From: Patagioenas fasciata
Lineage: Eukaryota; Chordata; Aves; Columbiformes; Columbidae
Length of the DNA stretch: 64,000 nucleotides
Direction: 5' to 3'
NCBI RefSeq assembly: GCF_037038585.1
Contig: NC_092520.1
Location: forward strand, 16,375,001 to 16,439,000
Notes under the pieces: generated by a model
Seen by the model: only the letters and a program-made list of their open reading frames with translations
Told to the model about the DNA's origin: nothing
The model's database searches: none
In this document: in pieces, positions 27,538-38,854 of the stretch
Numbering within the stretch: the stretch's first letter is position 1
Layout of the letters: each line of letters opens with the position of its first letter
Made by a program: the position numbers and the translations under genes

Positions 27538-28583
27538 ACCAGATGACAGATAAACAAAACCAGACACATTTGATCAGTTGCCTAGGCTCTTCCATTCTAT
27601 TAATTAGATGTCCATTGGCTAATTTACATGTAGACCACTATATTAAGGTTAGATACCAAATCAGGTATCTGAACCTCAAACTCAACTTGGGGTTGAGGTT
27701 TAATTACTCACACGTAAGTACAAAAGGAAATCTGAGTTGCAGTGTCCTAGATGGCTTTCAGGTGCTTCTCCAGAAAGACATGGGCCCCCATTTGTTTTGT
27801 GTCATGTCTGCTTTTTCTGTGCTGTGCCTTGGGTACTCAAGTGTTTGGCATTAACTAACCAGGACTAAGTTAGACAGGATGAACTTGACATTTATGATCA
27901 AAACAGTTTCTAACCTGTCTTAAGACAGCTCTATAGTATACTTTGGAAGTGTCATAGTTCAGAGACAGTCAAGTCAACTTTAAACTGAATTGCTTGGAAG
28001 CAATTAAAACTGCGAGTAGCTTGAAGTTTGTCATAGCTGAGGAGTTACCCTTTTCTTATAGCACATGCTGAGCTCCATGCTGCTGCAAATTTATGCTGTT
28101 CCTGAGGTAATTTTTCTAAACTTAGCCAGACAGAACAGACAAATTCACTCTCATGCTTTTTTAACTTGCTGTCATGAAGAAAAATCTTGGTGAAGAACTT
28201 CTGGGATCAAACCTCATGCCTGCCACATCCTGTCTGCACTCATTAAAAGTACCTTCTGCTATCTGTAGTCTAAAATGTCTGTTGGCAAACCCACACGTAT
28301 GCATTTGTTGCCAGCTCACTGAGAAGGGTTTCACAATCATCTCTACACAGAGCTCTGAGCTCCCAGAATCAGCTCTTGCTGTTGCAGAGTGTAAGATGTG
28401 AGTGAGCTCCAGTGCACACCATCTGCCGTTGTCTGATACCCCTGAACATCTGCAGAACATGTTTTGTGCTGAATGCATGTCAGTAGCTATTGCTACCTTC
28501 CACAGGAAAAACTGTTTGCCTGACTGTCATCAACTCTGTTTTCAGTTTTCTCCTGCTCCAAACAAGTTATTTATATTTTGGGG

Positions 28584-28628
28584 AAAAAAAAAAAAAGAAA
28601 AAAAAAGAAAAAAAAGAAAAAAAAAAGA
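28584..28628 (+). repeat. A-rich low-complexity tract
   Basis: Runs of 6-13 A are separated by single G residues. Confidence 0.9.
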
Positions 28629-29023
28629 GGGTTTTTTTTTTAATAGACTTTCAATTTGGGGATAACTGACCTATTTCTTCATCGCAGTGGTGGCTGTTAC
28701 CCCACTAGCATGCCTCAAAGACTCACTTACACTGTTAGCAAACACTGACATCTGTGTTACCCCAACTCCATTTCTAGCAACACCTGAGCTGTTGGCACTT
28801 AGTGTCCAAAAGTAGTACAGGCTTGACTATCCAGGCTGCCCTGGCTGCAGCACATTGATACATTCACTGTCAAACAACTCGAATTCATTGTCAAATAAAT
28901 GCTAAAATACTGTTGAGAGTACAAACTAATGTCTCTACTTGTTATTGACATTTGTGGGTTCAATGTGGACCACTTGCTTCTTCATTATGGTAGGTCTTGC
29001 ACCAAAATAAACAGAGAAAGGAA

Positions 29024-29104
29024 AAGAAGAGAAGAGAAGAGAAGAGAAGAGAAGAGAAGAGAAGAGAAGAGAAGAGAAGAGAAGAGAAGAGAAGAGAAGA
29101 GAAG
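29024..29104 (+). repeat. (AGAAG)n pentanucleotide microsatellite
   Basis: About 16 near-perfect copies of a GAAGA/AGAAG unit. It abuts a second pentanucleotide array with a related unit. Open frames across it on both strands are products of the repeat. Confidence 0.95.
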
Positions 29105-29112
29105 GGAATAAT

Positions 29113-29216
29113 GAATAGAATAGAATAGAATAGAATAGAATAGAATAGAATAGAATAGAATAGAATAGAATAGAATAGAATAGAATAGAATAGAATAGAA
29201 TAGAACAGAACAGAAC
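29113..29216 (+). repeat. (GAATA)n pentanucleotide microsatellite ending in GAACA units
   Basis: About 18 copies of GAATA are followed by two to three copies of GAACA. It lies 8 bases after the AGAAG array. Confidence 0.95.
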
Positions 29217-29662
29217 GCTGGCCACTCTAGTTGAGCTTTGGCTTTCCATGTCTTCTCCCTGTATATGTGAATCATGTCTCTGTAATCTTCCCGCAAAGCC
29301 TGATCTCACTTCCAATAAATATGTATGCAACCTTTTCCTAATTAAAACTTAATAGTTTTTGTGTGCAGTGTTTTTTTCAGCAGAAAACTGGAGAGTTTAA
29401 AACTTACACGGAGAAAAACACTAAATTAAATGCAGAATGATGTCTTAGGATTTGAAATCACCTTATGATTTCAGGGCTTGGATGTAGAACTGAGTCTTTG
29501 GGAAAGTAGCTGGACAGGAAATCTCATTCAGCTTCAACGCAGAAATAAATAAATGAAAATGCTATTTTTAGGAACAGATGTTGTGCTTATATTAACTTCC
29601 TTACTTCCACAGAGGAGAGACTGGCAGGATCCAGCCTGTTTGCTGTGTAGTTGAATACGCAC

Positions 29663-29766
29663 CATTCACTTCCAGTGCTGCATCTACTATGCCACCGATT
29701 CCTCTGAACTCTTTATAAATACCTTTTGAATAGTCTTTCCCCATTTTTCTTTTATTTTCACTTCAG
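29663..29766 (-). pseudogene. MMP20: MMP20 pseudogene exon 9
   Basis: The exon is exactly 104 bp, the length of exon 9 in intact MMP27 here (47,402-47,505). It has an AG acceptor before it (29,768-29,767) and a GTGCGT donor after it. Apart from a TGA at the first full codon, where MMPs have Tyr, the frame is open and reads NKRKMGKDYSKG then GGIVDAALEVNG, close to the MMP20 hemopexin blade IV entry. Confidence 0.85.
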
Positions 29767-31380
29767 CTATGGAAGAAGAAATAATTATTATAAATGGACA
29801 AGAGTTAACGCTATTTTTTTCATTCCTTTGAATTTATTTGAAATATTTGGAGCGGCAAGACTTCTTTACTACAGTCAGTAAATGATATCTAAGTAGCACT
29901 TTTGAATATGCAATATCAGAAAGTGGGCAGAGGCGGCTCTTTTCAGTCTATTGGTGGTGTATAAGGAACAATAAGATAATAAACAACCCCTTCCTGCCTC
30001 TTTCTACTGTCTCTTATTCAGGAAAGCATGCAACCTTTACACTTGCTTACTCCCCATAGCTCTGCTATGGCTAACTAACCTTTGCTCCTTGACTATGTAA
30101 TTGTTTTCAGTCAGATTAATAAAATGAAACATCAGATTGAAAGCTTTGATACTATTTTTAATGTTACTCGTCATGGAAAGTCAGAGGCCATCCATAGCAA
30201 CTTTGCTAAGGACTGACTACAGTAGCACAGACATTTGCCTTAGTTCCATCCTTATTTATTTTATTATTCGTGCTTATGCCAGAAAATACACATACTCTTT
30301 ATTTACCAAGTCAAATGAATTTAATTACTCCAATGAAGATTTTACAGCTTTTCTGAATGTGGTTTCTTTAGTATGAATCAATGTGTTTGCTCAGGGATTT
30401 GAACAGCTGTAATAATATTGCATTCACTCCGCATCCTTATTTCATTTGCTTAGTAAGTGGGAACCCATTTTAAGATAAGTGGATCAGAACTTTCCAGAAA
30501 ACTTTTATTGGAAAAGTTGTGGATTTTTTTTTTAAACTTTTTTTTTTTTTTTTTGAGTAACTGCCTCTTTCTTCGATTTTTAGTTACCATTTTGAAACTG
30601 AATTAAAATAATTTAGATAAATCAGGAAAAAAAGTAATATGTTTGATAAAAGAGATAAATAATCAAAATTGTTTAGGAATGCAATGACATGAAAATATTT
30701 CATTGTTTTTTTCACTTATTCTCTTATCATTTTACCGATTTTAAGATATTTTTATTCTTTACTTCCTTAACTATTGTAAGTATTTCAAATCGTACTTCAA
30801 CTTAGATGAAGCTAGAAAATTTTAAGGATGTTTGATTCTATTTTAAGTGCAGGTTTGATCAGAGTGGCTTTTGGGTGGTGTGTATTTCTCCCCAGCATCT
30901 TCCTGGAGAAAGAACGAGCACTAGTGAGGGTGGCAAAGGTGTTCATGGTAAGAGGGGATCTACTACACACATCTAATGCATTCTCAGCTGATTAAGGACC
31001 TGGGACTTCGAATAGCTCTGTGACTTCTCTTGCTCTCTTCATCTGGTGTGGTTTGAGGGTTACAGAGACTGTTAGATGAACAGTTTATTTCAGAACTATT
31101 TTGTGTCTTGTATTATTTGGAAGTATATAGGATAAGTATTTTGGGAATCTTCCAAACATTGATACCTCTGAAACTGGAGGAGGCAAGGTGTGAGAAACCA
31201 TGCCTGTGCTTTGTGTTTAGCCATGGAATGAGCTTGTTTCTTATGATGCTTATGGAACTGGCAGCCCTGGAGAGGCTGTTGAGATGGCAGAGCAATTTCT
31301 GCTCTGCTTTAACTCTCTTAATGGGGTACCCTTCATATTTTATTCAGAGATTGGAATAAATCACAAGTCTATATTGAGTA

Positions 31381-31457
31381 CAGGGTCTTTTGAAAAGATG
31401 GACCCAATTTCAGAGCACTGTGATTTCAAATTGGGTCCATCTTTTTGAAATACCTTG
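31381..31457. mobile_element. 77-bp mariner-like hairpin MITE
   Basis: Two 30-bp terminal inverted repeats (31,381-31,410 and 31,428-31,457) match at 26 of 30 positions, including an unbroken inner block AAAAGATGGACCCAATTT. They enclose a 17-base loop. The element is flanked by TA on both sides (31,379-31,380 and 31,458-31,459), the target duplication of Tc1/mariner transposons. There is no transposase, so it is a non-autonomous element comparable in design to the primate MADE1 hairpin. It lies in intron 8 of the MMP20 pseudogene. Confidence 0.8.
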
Positions 31458-31641
31458 TATAATGACAATCTTTCTAGAAATACTAATATACAGTCATATA
31501 CATTGTAGACATCTACATTTTTTCGGATGTATCCCACCTTTCTAATGCTTTTAGTTCATCTGTGTTCCCTTAGTGAAAAATAAAACCTTTGTTTTCCAAT
31601 AGAAGTGCAGTCCAAAAGGGTTAGATAGTAATGAATGCATG

Positions 31642-31797
31642 TGTAATATTAATCTCCCACAAAGAAGTGCATCTCATTTTCATCCTTGAGGTAGTCCACT
31701 GCATCAATGTCCTGCACTTTCTTGGAAAAACCTGAGTCAGAGATGGTGTAAGGGAGACTTAGGGTTTGAAATCCTTGAGTTACCCAGTAATGAGGGC
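31642..31797 (-). pseudogene. MMP20: MMP20 pseudogene exon 8
   Basis: A TTTTTCAG acceptor precedes GCCCTCATTACTGG. The frame reads GPHYWVTQGFQ, then SGFSKKVQDIDAV, then MHFFVGD, and stops at TAA (31,649-31,651), where MMP20 has the Glu of FFVGDEYY, a GAA to TAA change. The expected GT donor after TATTACA is absent. The length of 156 bp is close to the 160 bp of exon 8 in the two intact neighbours. This is the clearest MMP20-specific block. Confidence 0.88.
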
Positions 31798-32829
31798 CTG
31801 AAAAAGGAAAGATGTTATACAAAAATAGTTGATTTTCCACCAGTGCAGTTGCAGATACCATTCTTGAATCTGAATTTGAAGGTAAAAGCAGCCACTGCTA
31901 TGATTCAATATAAGAGAAAATCAAACTACTACATGATGCAACTGATGACATATTTTCATGGGATCTTGTGCCACCAGCGCAGACCAGGTTGAGCACTCAT
32001 TTTCCTGTATAGCTTTTGGATCTGACTGACTAAAGCCCTAGAAGACCTTGAATCTGATTAAAGACATTTCACTTTTCTATGCAATTTAATGGAAATAGTT
32101 CAAATGCTAAAATGTCTCGTGTAATGAGCTGGGAAGTTCTTCATCACCTGATGTCTTTAGATAAAGATCAGATTAATTTCTTTAAAAACGTACACAAATG
32201 TAACGTCTCTTGTTTCGAAGATAAGAAATGCTGGAGAAGTTTTTGGTCTCTGTGTTGCGAAATATAAAATGAAATGATGAAATAGACCCTTTTAGATGTA
32301 AATATGCTTGTAAATGGTTCCTTCCTTAATAAACCTTTTGGTACACTAACCTTTACTTAGTGCTAAGTAGTCTTCACTTCAGTAAGTGTTCTTCTCTACA
32401 GAGGAAGTTTTCTGTACAGAGCTAGAACTTCTGTGCAAAACACAAAGTCCTACCTCATTTTTAATTCTTCCTGTGAGTCTTTAGGAAACTAGTATATTGC
32501 TGTAAATTTTCGAAGTGTGGGCAATATAGCTAAAAGTAACTTAGGAGAAGGCAGAATTTGGTTTAATTTCCTGTGCTGGTTGCTAAAGATAATCTTAACT
32601 GTTATATACTTCTCCATCTCCAGCTGACTGATCCACACAAAAAGACACTGAATTGACAGTTAGCTTTAGAGATTACCATTCTCAGTGATGGATATGTACT
32701 CTAGTGACTCAACTTAGTGACCTAAGTTATGGACAGTTGAATTCATCTCTCAAGAGACCAGTAGGCTTGAGAGCTTTATCTTTCCTAAACAATTATATTC
32801 TTTTTGTTTTCCCCCCAGAAATAAATGAC

Positions 32830-32965
32830 CTTTTTTTAAAAAAAAAAACCAACCCCCTCTCAGGAACTTCATAAGTAGCATCAGCATTTCACACCAACTG
32901 AGGAAAGGAAGGAATGGTCAGTGAGCCTTGCACTGTTGTAGGTGGCTCTGCTTTGATGAATGGCA
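32830..32965 (-). pseudogene. MMP20: MMP20 pseudogene exon 7
   Basis: The frame reads FPQLV, then a TGA, then NADATYEVPERG, then VFFFK. This follows the MMP20 exon 7 pattern (SFPQLM..NVDAAYEVAERG..YFFK). A one-base loss is suggested between the CACCTAC block near the 5' end and the rest. A T-run replaces the codons before the final FFK, and a possible GT donor follows at 32,829-32,828. The 5' boundary is approximate. Confidence 0.75.
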
Positions 32966-33349
32966 CAAGTGACTTGCTGCCAGCTTGAGCTTTAGGTTTC
33001 TTTCAAATTAAGAGAGTAAAAAAACCTGGGCTAGCATGAGGGAGAACATTAACGCAGATTACGCATGAGTCTTTGTCACACTGTCAGAAGCAGGTTTTGA
33101 TGTCAGGCATGGATTCTTCTCTCCTGACTTTAGCTGTCTGCTTTAGAATGAAACAGCTCATTCCCCAATAGTGCTTATTACTCTGCACTGACACTAAGGA
33201 TTAACTCTCACATAATCACCTGTAGAATGGATATCTATAGTTAAATGGAAGGGATGTCACACTCTACTGTCCTGCCTATTCCTCACCATCTGCTGATAGG
33301 ATGGTCTAGCGCAAGACTCTTCATGACATATAGCCTGGGGCAGCACAAA

Positions 33350-33460
33350 GTTCTGGTCAATAAAACATCCTCCTCCATGCTTGAATCCCAACATGTGATG
33401 CAAGTGGAACACACATAAAAGATTGATTTTACAGGGCTTTCATCTGGTAGGTGGAAAACA
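33350..33460 (-). pseudogene. MMP20: probable MMP20 pseudogene exon 6
   Basis: In the expected position between exons 5 and 7, a frame reads HLPDESPVKS, then VCSTC, then EEDVLL. It can be aligned with gaps to the MMP20 hinge and first hemopexin segment (HAPHHKPS, LCDSS, GKELLL). Identity is low and no splice sites are evident, so this rests mostly on position. Confidence 0.35.
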
Positions 33461-34821
33461 GATTTACTTTGTAGAGCTCCTATCAAGAGGAGGCCACAGA
33501 AATTTTGGAATCAATCTACTGCAGCCAGGACTGCTGCTTTGACCGCAGTAAATGCACAGCTACCTTGATGGAGGCTGTGTGAGCTGGGAGGAGGAGGAGA
33601 AGAGAGTCAAAGGGCTACAGATTTGCTGAGGGCAGATTGCCTGTGTGCAGCTACGACACACACAGAGCACCTCTGCAGTATGTTGGCTGGGTCCTCCTCA
33701 AAGTTATAGAACTATATGCACGCACATATATGCATATGCTTGTGTGTGAGTCTAAAATGATTTTGTGCAATTTTACTGAGACAACTATCCAAGCTAATCT
33801 TGTGTCTGTTCATCCTACTACTAGACCAACGTGTTTCACATCTGTTTTGAATGAGCGGTAGGAGTCTCCAAACGATGTCATGCTTTATTATTTCTCCCCT
33901 TTTTAGCTGTGGTGTTGTGGCTTTCTATAAGCCTCTGTTATGTCACCTCTTGTGAAATGGTTGTAGCAGCTGCAACTGTGATTCAAAGTCTTGTCAAAGT
34001 CATCAAAATTCTCATCAGACTGCTGGGCATAAAATTTAATGGGAACTTATTAAATGGGCATAAAATTAAAAGGAAGGAAACTGGGTGAGAAGAGCAGAAA
34101 GCATTTTGCATTGTGGGCCTCATTGGCATCTGTGAGTCTGGTGTTTGACGGAGTTTAGGAGAGACAGGCGGATGCTCAAGCTATATCTGATATTAGTAAA
34201 TATTGTGATACCAAAAAACATTATTAGATCTCAATCCTCCGTACTACTAAATTGCTGGAGTGGGTCTTGAGTGGTTTCATTTTGGACCAACCAGTTCCCA
34301 GGCTATTCAAGACATGTCATGTGTCAAGGATAATTCCCAATAACCAGCTTGGATATAGCCAGCCTTTCTCTGAGATTAAGAGAGTTTAATAGCATGGGTA
34401 AAAGATGTTTCATGCCTGTTGGCATCCAAGCCAGAGAATGGTCCCAAGACTGCTACAGACGTAGCCTTAGGTTTCAGATTCCATCTGAAATAGCGTATTA
34501 TATGCTTCTGTCTACTAGCCTCATCATATCAGTCATATGATTTCTCCTTGATCTGGTCATATTATTTGAACCTACAGCTAGAGATCAGTCCCCATAACTG
34601 ATAAATGCATTAGCTCAGCTGCAGTCATATTACCTCTGATCTCTCAGGTGTTTTGTCTCCTCTACAAGCCTCATAATGAGGGACTGAGTGGTAATCAAAA
34701 ACTTATTTTTTTTACAAAAATTCTTCCTGCCACAGATCTAGAAGATTACTCACTGGCCACAAAGGATATGGCTACCAGTTTGTGAAATCTGGGGCATTTT
34801 TCAGTTCCTGATGAAAAATTA

Positions 34822-34979
34822 AAATTACATAAATTACATTTTATTTTAGGAAGTTTTCTTTGTTTTTCAAAGTATTTTGCTGACAATCATTATGCTTGGC
34901 AAACTGCTATTAAGGCACAAGTTCAGTGAAATCCTGCATGACTTCCTGCCAGCTCATGGTAGGCTGTGGTGAAATGTGG
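34822..34979 (-). pseudogene. MMP20: MMP20 pseudogene exon 5 (zinc-binding exon)
   Basis: After a CAG at 34,982-34,980, the minus strand reads FTTAYHELAGSHAGFH, a stop, then T. This lines up residue by residue with FTVAAHEFGHALGLAHST. The first His, the catalytic Glu and the last His remain, but the middle His of HExxHxxGxxH is lost and the following Ser codon is a stop. About 110 bases on, LPKIKCN matches LPKDDVK near the exon end. Boundaries are approximate. A short CR1 tail begins 31 bases upstream. Confidence 0.6.
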
Positions 34980-35009
34980 CTGCAGTATATGGGATTTCAG
35001 TGGGCTGTT

Positions 35010-35045
35010 CATAGAATCATAGAACAGTTTGGGCTGGAAGTCTCT
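35010..35045 (-). mobile_element. short CR1 3' end remnant
   Basis: The sequence CATAGAATCATAGAACAG and the GGCTGGAAG after it match the reverse complement of a CR1 3' terminus, and nothing else of the element is recognisable. It lies just outside the exon 5 relic of MMP20. Confidence 0.6.
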
Positions 35046-36582
35046 GGGACAGATTAGAAAAAAAGTGGTCCTGAGCTTTGAAGAACCTGAGGGTTGGCCG
35101 AGAGGTACGGAGAAAATGGCTTGTTAGATGCCTTGGACATGTTTAAATTTGGTTGTTGTTTTAACTAGAGACGAAGTGACACAGCAATAGAAGACATTTC
35201 TTTTAAGTCTGCCTTGTAAATAAGAATTTTATAGAGCATGGTTGGACAACAAGCAGGTGTTGATCAGGACATCCCATGACAGTAGATTTCAGTGGCACGA
35301 TCAAGCAAACCCACCCAAACAGGACTAAGATGGATGAGAGGATGTGCTCTCAAAAGCCCATTATGAAGCAGTGGAATACCCAGGAAAAAAAGATTTTGCA
35401 ACTTTTTACAGCGTTTTAAGGTTGGACCTCTGACTTCTAACTAAGAGTTAGGTTTGTTTTCCTTATCAACTCCCAAAAGAAAGGTTACTAAAGTCTGGCT
35501 GTGCTATCAGAGCACTCTGAAATGGAAAGGATTGGGTAAGACCCAGGTGGATGACAGGCTACCTATCAGATGGGAAGAAAACCTGATGTTATAAACAAGA
35601 AAAAAGGGTCAGGCATGTAATGCTTATCCACATGAGTGTGGCAATCCATCAAGGTGCAAAAAGCAAACACTGACTATCGCTGTACTAATAAAATAAATAG
35701 GCCTGGAACCAGCCTCCTCTTACCTAAAATTATGTTTCAAAACAGGGTAGGTACATGCAGATTACTTCTTGAGAAAGGTCTCTGAACTGTACTGAATCCT
35801 GAATCCGGTCCAAAGGCTATTTTGTCCAGGATAAAGCTGTGTCAGGGACCAAGTTAATAATTTAACAGTATAGATTGTTACTTCTCTGGCACTACTTAAT
35901 TTACTCTACTGAAGACAAGGAATCAGCATGTCCCATGGACATTTCAGGATTTTTCACCTCAACACTACAAGATGATAAATGTTCCAGCACTGACCTTGCA
36001 GAACTCTTCAGGGTGGGCTCAGCATTAAACCAGCAATCACTCCTATTAGGGTCATGCAGCCTCCTTTCACAGAACAGGGAAACTGTTATCCAGTGGCTTC
36101 TTAGCAAAGACACAACAATAAGCAACATAATGTGTTTCTATACATATGTTGATCCTCAGTGGCCAGCAGTACAGAACTGTGGACTGTTCTACTTGATTCA
36201 ATTATTGTCACAGATAATTATGGATCAAATTGTGTTTTACACCTCAAGTTACAAGGATAGGTCAGAAATAACTTTCAGGATTTGTTGAGTTAGTCTGATT
36301 TTGAAAGAGTCAGATTAGATACATCTTTCAAAGAGTTTGATTGACATTAAGGTTTATAAATATCTTCATATATTAGAGTATTCAATTTCCAAACTGACCT
36401 CAAATTTCTCTCCTAATATAGGATTTCATATTTCCACATTTTTAAACTGTTCTGATATCCCACATTGTTATGCTAGTTCTCTTCAGTAGCTCAGGAATAG
36501 TCTGATTTCTGGTTGAAAATTTCAAGGATTGTTTCATAAGAAGTCCTCGAATCCACAAAATTAATGAGCTGTTTCCATGTAC

Positions 36583-36706
36583 TGTTTGCTTCCATGGACC
36601 GCTCCTCTGTGCTGCCAAAATGATTGTCCTCTTCCAGTCCTTCACTGGGGTAAAGCATGTGCCAGTGTCCCATATGGACCATCAAAGGGATGAGAGTCAG
36701 GATGAA
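36583..36706 (-). pseudogene. MMP20: MMP20 pseudogene exon 4
   Basis: The frame reads HPDSHPFDGPYGTLAHA, nearly the MMP20 sequence around the structural zinc and calcium loop. It then shifts frame (about two bases lost) and continues as PSEGLEEDNHFGS and RSMEAN, matching PGEGLGGDTHFDN and WTMGTN. The shift places an immediate TGA in the original frame. The acceptor AG appears to be changed, reading CTG before the first exon base; a GT donor is present at 36,582-36,581. Confidence 0.85.
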
Positions 36707-37399
36707 GCAGTAAATTATAGCAGGAGAAAAAGAAACCCAACCACATAATATTTCAGAAACTATATCCTTAATGAATACTGAGGTGCTGTTTTCTTGGAAG
36801 GAAAGGTACCTTAGAATCAATCCAGGAAGCAGATAATGAGAGGTGCCTTTTCACAGCTGTGACCATGAACAGCAACTGAAAGACTTTGGTGAAAAGAATC
36901 ATTTAGACACTTTTGGGAAGGACACCAAGAACCAGATTTAGGAAAGGAGTCATATCCCCAGCAGTGCAAACAACGATTCACACCCACTTAGAGCATTCAG
37001 CTGAAGGGATAAAGCTGAGAAGTGCCATGAAGTGGTGTTACAAAATTGTTCTGATGCAAAGTCCCTTTCTCATCCTAAGTAATTAACTCATTATTTCAAT
37101 GTTTCATGCATTCTGTCCCATGGCTTTCCTGCCATAGTTAGGAAGGGATAAGTCTGACATGTGCTTTGTTTTTAGTATCATTTGCTGTGATTAAAATTCA
37201 TTTGCATCATTTCACTTTATGTAAGGTAGTAGAAAAAAATGAAGTTCTCTGAAGCATTTTGTGTGCTTGTTTGTTTGTTTTGTTTCCATGTTTGGGTTGT
37301 TTGGTTGTTTGGTTTTGATTTTGTTATTTTTCTATAAACACGGATAGAGCAACCAGATTAAACTGGTGTAATCACAGAATACAGAGCTTGTCCTGTATA

Positions 37400-38417
37400 C
37401 TGTTGTGATCAACAGTGCAGAATCTGGTTGGAGGCCTGCAGTTAGTGGGGTTTCTCAGGAGTCAGTATTAGATCCAGTCCTGTTCAACCTGTTCATTAAT
37501 GACCTGGATGAAGAGACTGAGTGCACCCTCAGCAAGTTTGCTGATGGTCCCAAACTGGGAGGAAGGGCTGACACACCAGAAGGCTGTGCTGCCTTTCAGT
37601 GTGACCTGGAGAGGCTGGAGGACTGAGCAGAGAAGAACCTGATGAAATTCAACAAGGGCAAGTGTAGGGTCCTGCACCTGGGCAAGAAAAACCACAGACA
37701 CCAGTACAGGTCAGGGTTTGACCTGCTGGGAAGCAGCACTGCAGAGAAGGACTTGAGAGTTCTGGTTGGCAACAGGATGACCATGAGCCAGTAAAGTGCC
37801 CTTGTGGCCAAGAAGGCCTGGGGTGCATTAAGAAAAGTGTGACCAGCAGGTCGAGGGAGGCTATCCCCCCACTCTACTCTGGCCTGCTGAGGCTGCATCT
37901 GGAGTAGTGTGCCCAGTTCTGGGCTCCCCAGTTTAAGAAGGACAAAGAACTACTCAAGTGAGTCCAGTGTCAGGCTACAATGATTAGGGGCCTAGGGCAT
38001 CTTTTTTATGAGGAGAGACTGAGACCACTGGGTCTGTTCAGCCTGGAGAAGAGAAGGCTGAGTGGGGATCTCATCAGTGTTTATAAATATCTCAAGGATA
38101 GATGTGAAAAGGATGGGACCAGGCTGCTTTCAGTGGTGCCCAATTACGGGATGAGGGGCAATGGGCACAGACTGAAGCACAGGAGGTTCTGTCTGAATAT
38201 GAAGAAAAAATTCTTTACTTTGAGGGTGCCAGAGCCCTGGAACAGGCTGCCCAGAGAGGCTGTGGAGTCTCCTTCTCTGGAGACGTTCAAAACCTGCCTG
38301 GACACATTCCTGTGTGATCTGCTCTGGTGAACCTTCTTTAAGAGGTGGGTTGGACTAGATGATCTCCAGAGGTCCCTTCCAACCACAAGCATTCTGTGAT
38401 CTGGTGATTCTGTGAAA
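37400..38417 (+). mobile_element. CR1 LINE, 5'-truncated, inactive
   Basis: It encodes CR1 ORF2 fragments, including FADGPKLGG, where the second catalytic Asp of FADD is replaced by Gly, and [17 protein letters not shown]. It ends ATTCTGTGATCTGGTGATTCTGTG. Stops and frame changes mark it as dead. It lies in intron 3 of the MMP20 pseudogene. The 37,917-38,310 part is nearly identical to the CR1 at 27.0-27.4 kb, but the rest is not. Confidence 0.93.
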
Positions 38418-38705
38418 GAGACAAGCTTTCTCCTCCTGTATTTCTACACAAACATTGCCTTTCCTATGTCCCTCCCCCTTCTATGTCTTGTCCTGTGAAG
38501 TTCTGACCGTGATTACAGAGGAGCAGGACTCACAGTCCAAGGCTAGTCCTTCTGTTGGGTACCATAATGTGGTTCAGGGCTGTCTCACTAGCTCTGATCT
38601 TTGCACAAGGTCCCTTAACTTGCTACGGAGACTGTTCATCAACTCCATTACATGACACAGAGGATATACCAAGTCTCCTTTTCTTTACAATATCCAGTTT
38701 GCCAC

Positions 38706-38854
38706 CTTCCTTGAATGTAAATATAGCATGATATTTCATCACCAAGCCCCACAGTTAGTGTAACCTAGCTGTGAACACAGGGCTGAAGAGCAAGGCTATT
38801 GAGCTAGTTGAGTTGTAAATATAGATGATGATATGATGACTGAAGGAACTAGAC
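38706..38854 (-). pseudogene. MMP20: probable MMP20 pseudogene exon 3
   Basis: In the right place between exons 2 and 4, bases read AATATCATGCTATATTT, close to the codons for DIMISF. They follow blocks resembling MALQ and the PLSFVRINSG region. A GT donor follows AAGGAAG. Stops lie in every frame and identity is modest. The 149-bp span assumes the usual MMP exon 3 length. Confidence 0.4.

Larger units (their letters stand above)
27538..29662. other. 3' flank of the MMP20 pseudogene, no exon confirmed
   Basis: This should contain MMP20 exon 10 if it survives. Only a poor candidate at about 28,740-28,830 was seen, and it is not claimed. The rest is A-rich low-complexity sequence, two pentanucleotide arrays and unremarkable AT-rich DNA. 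Confidence 0.4.

Noticed and set aside
28740-28830. Possible MMP20 exon 10 on the minus strand (CTGTACTACTTTTGGAC block)
   Set aside because: The similarity to the YIYFFSGP codons is limited to about a dozen bases, and the SSSWIGC terminus cannot be recognised. It is not claimed.
28929-29330. Open frames of 60-131 codons on both strands across the microsatellites
   Set aside because: They are produced by pentanucleotide repeats, which stay open in several frames.
1-29600. MMP7, expected on this side of MMP20
   Set aside because: No cysteine-switch, zinc-motif or other MMP7 exon was recognised. The gene may lie beyond the left edge or may be missing; the window cannot decide.
35875-36288. 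137-codon open frame on the plus strand
   Set aside because: It lies between decayed MMP20 exons 4 and 5 on the opposite strand and has no recognisable domain, splice context or conservation evidence.
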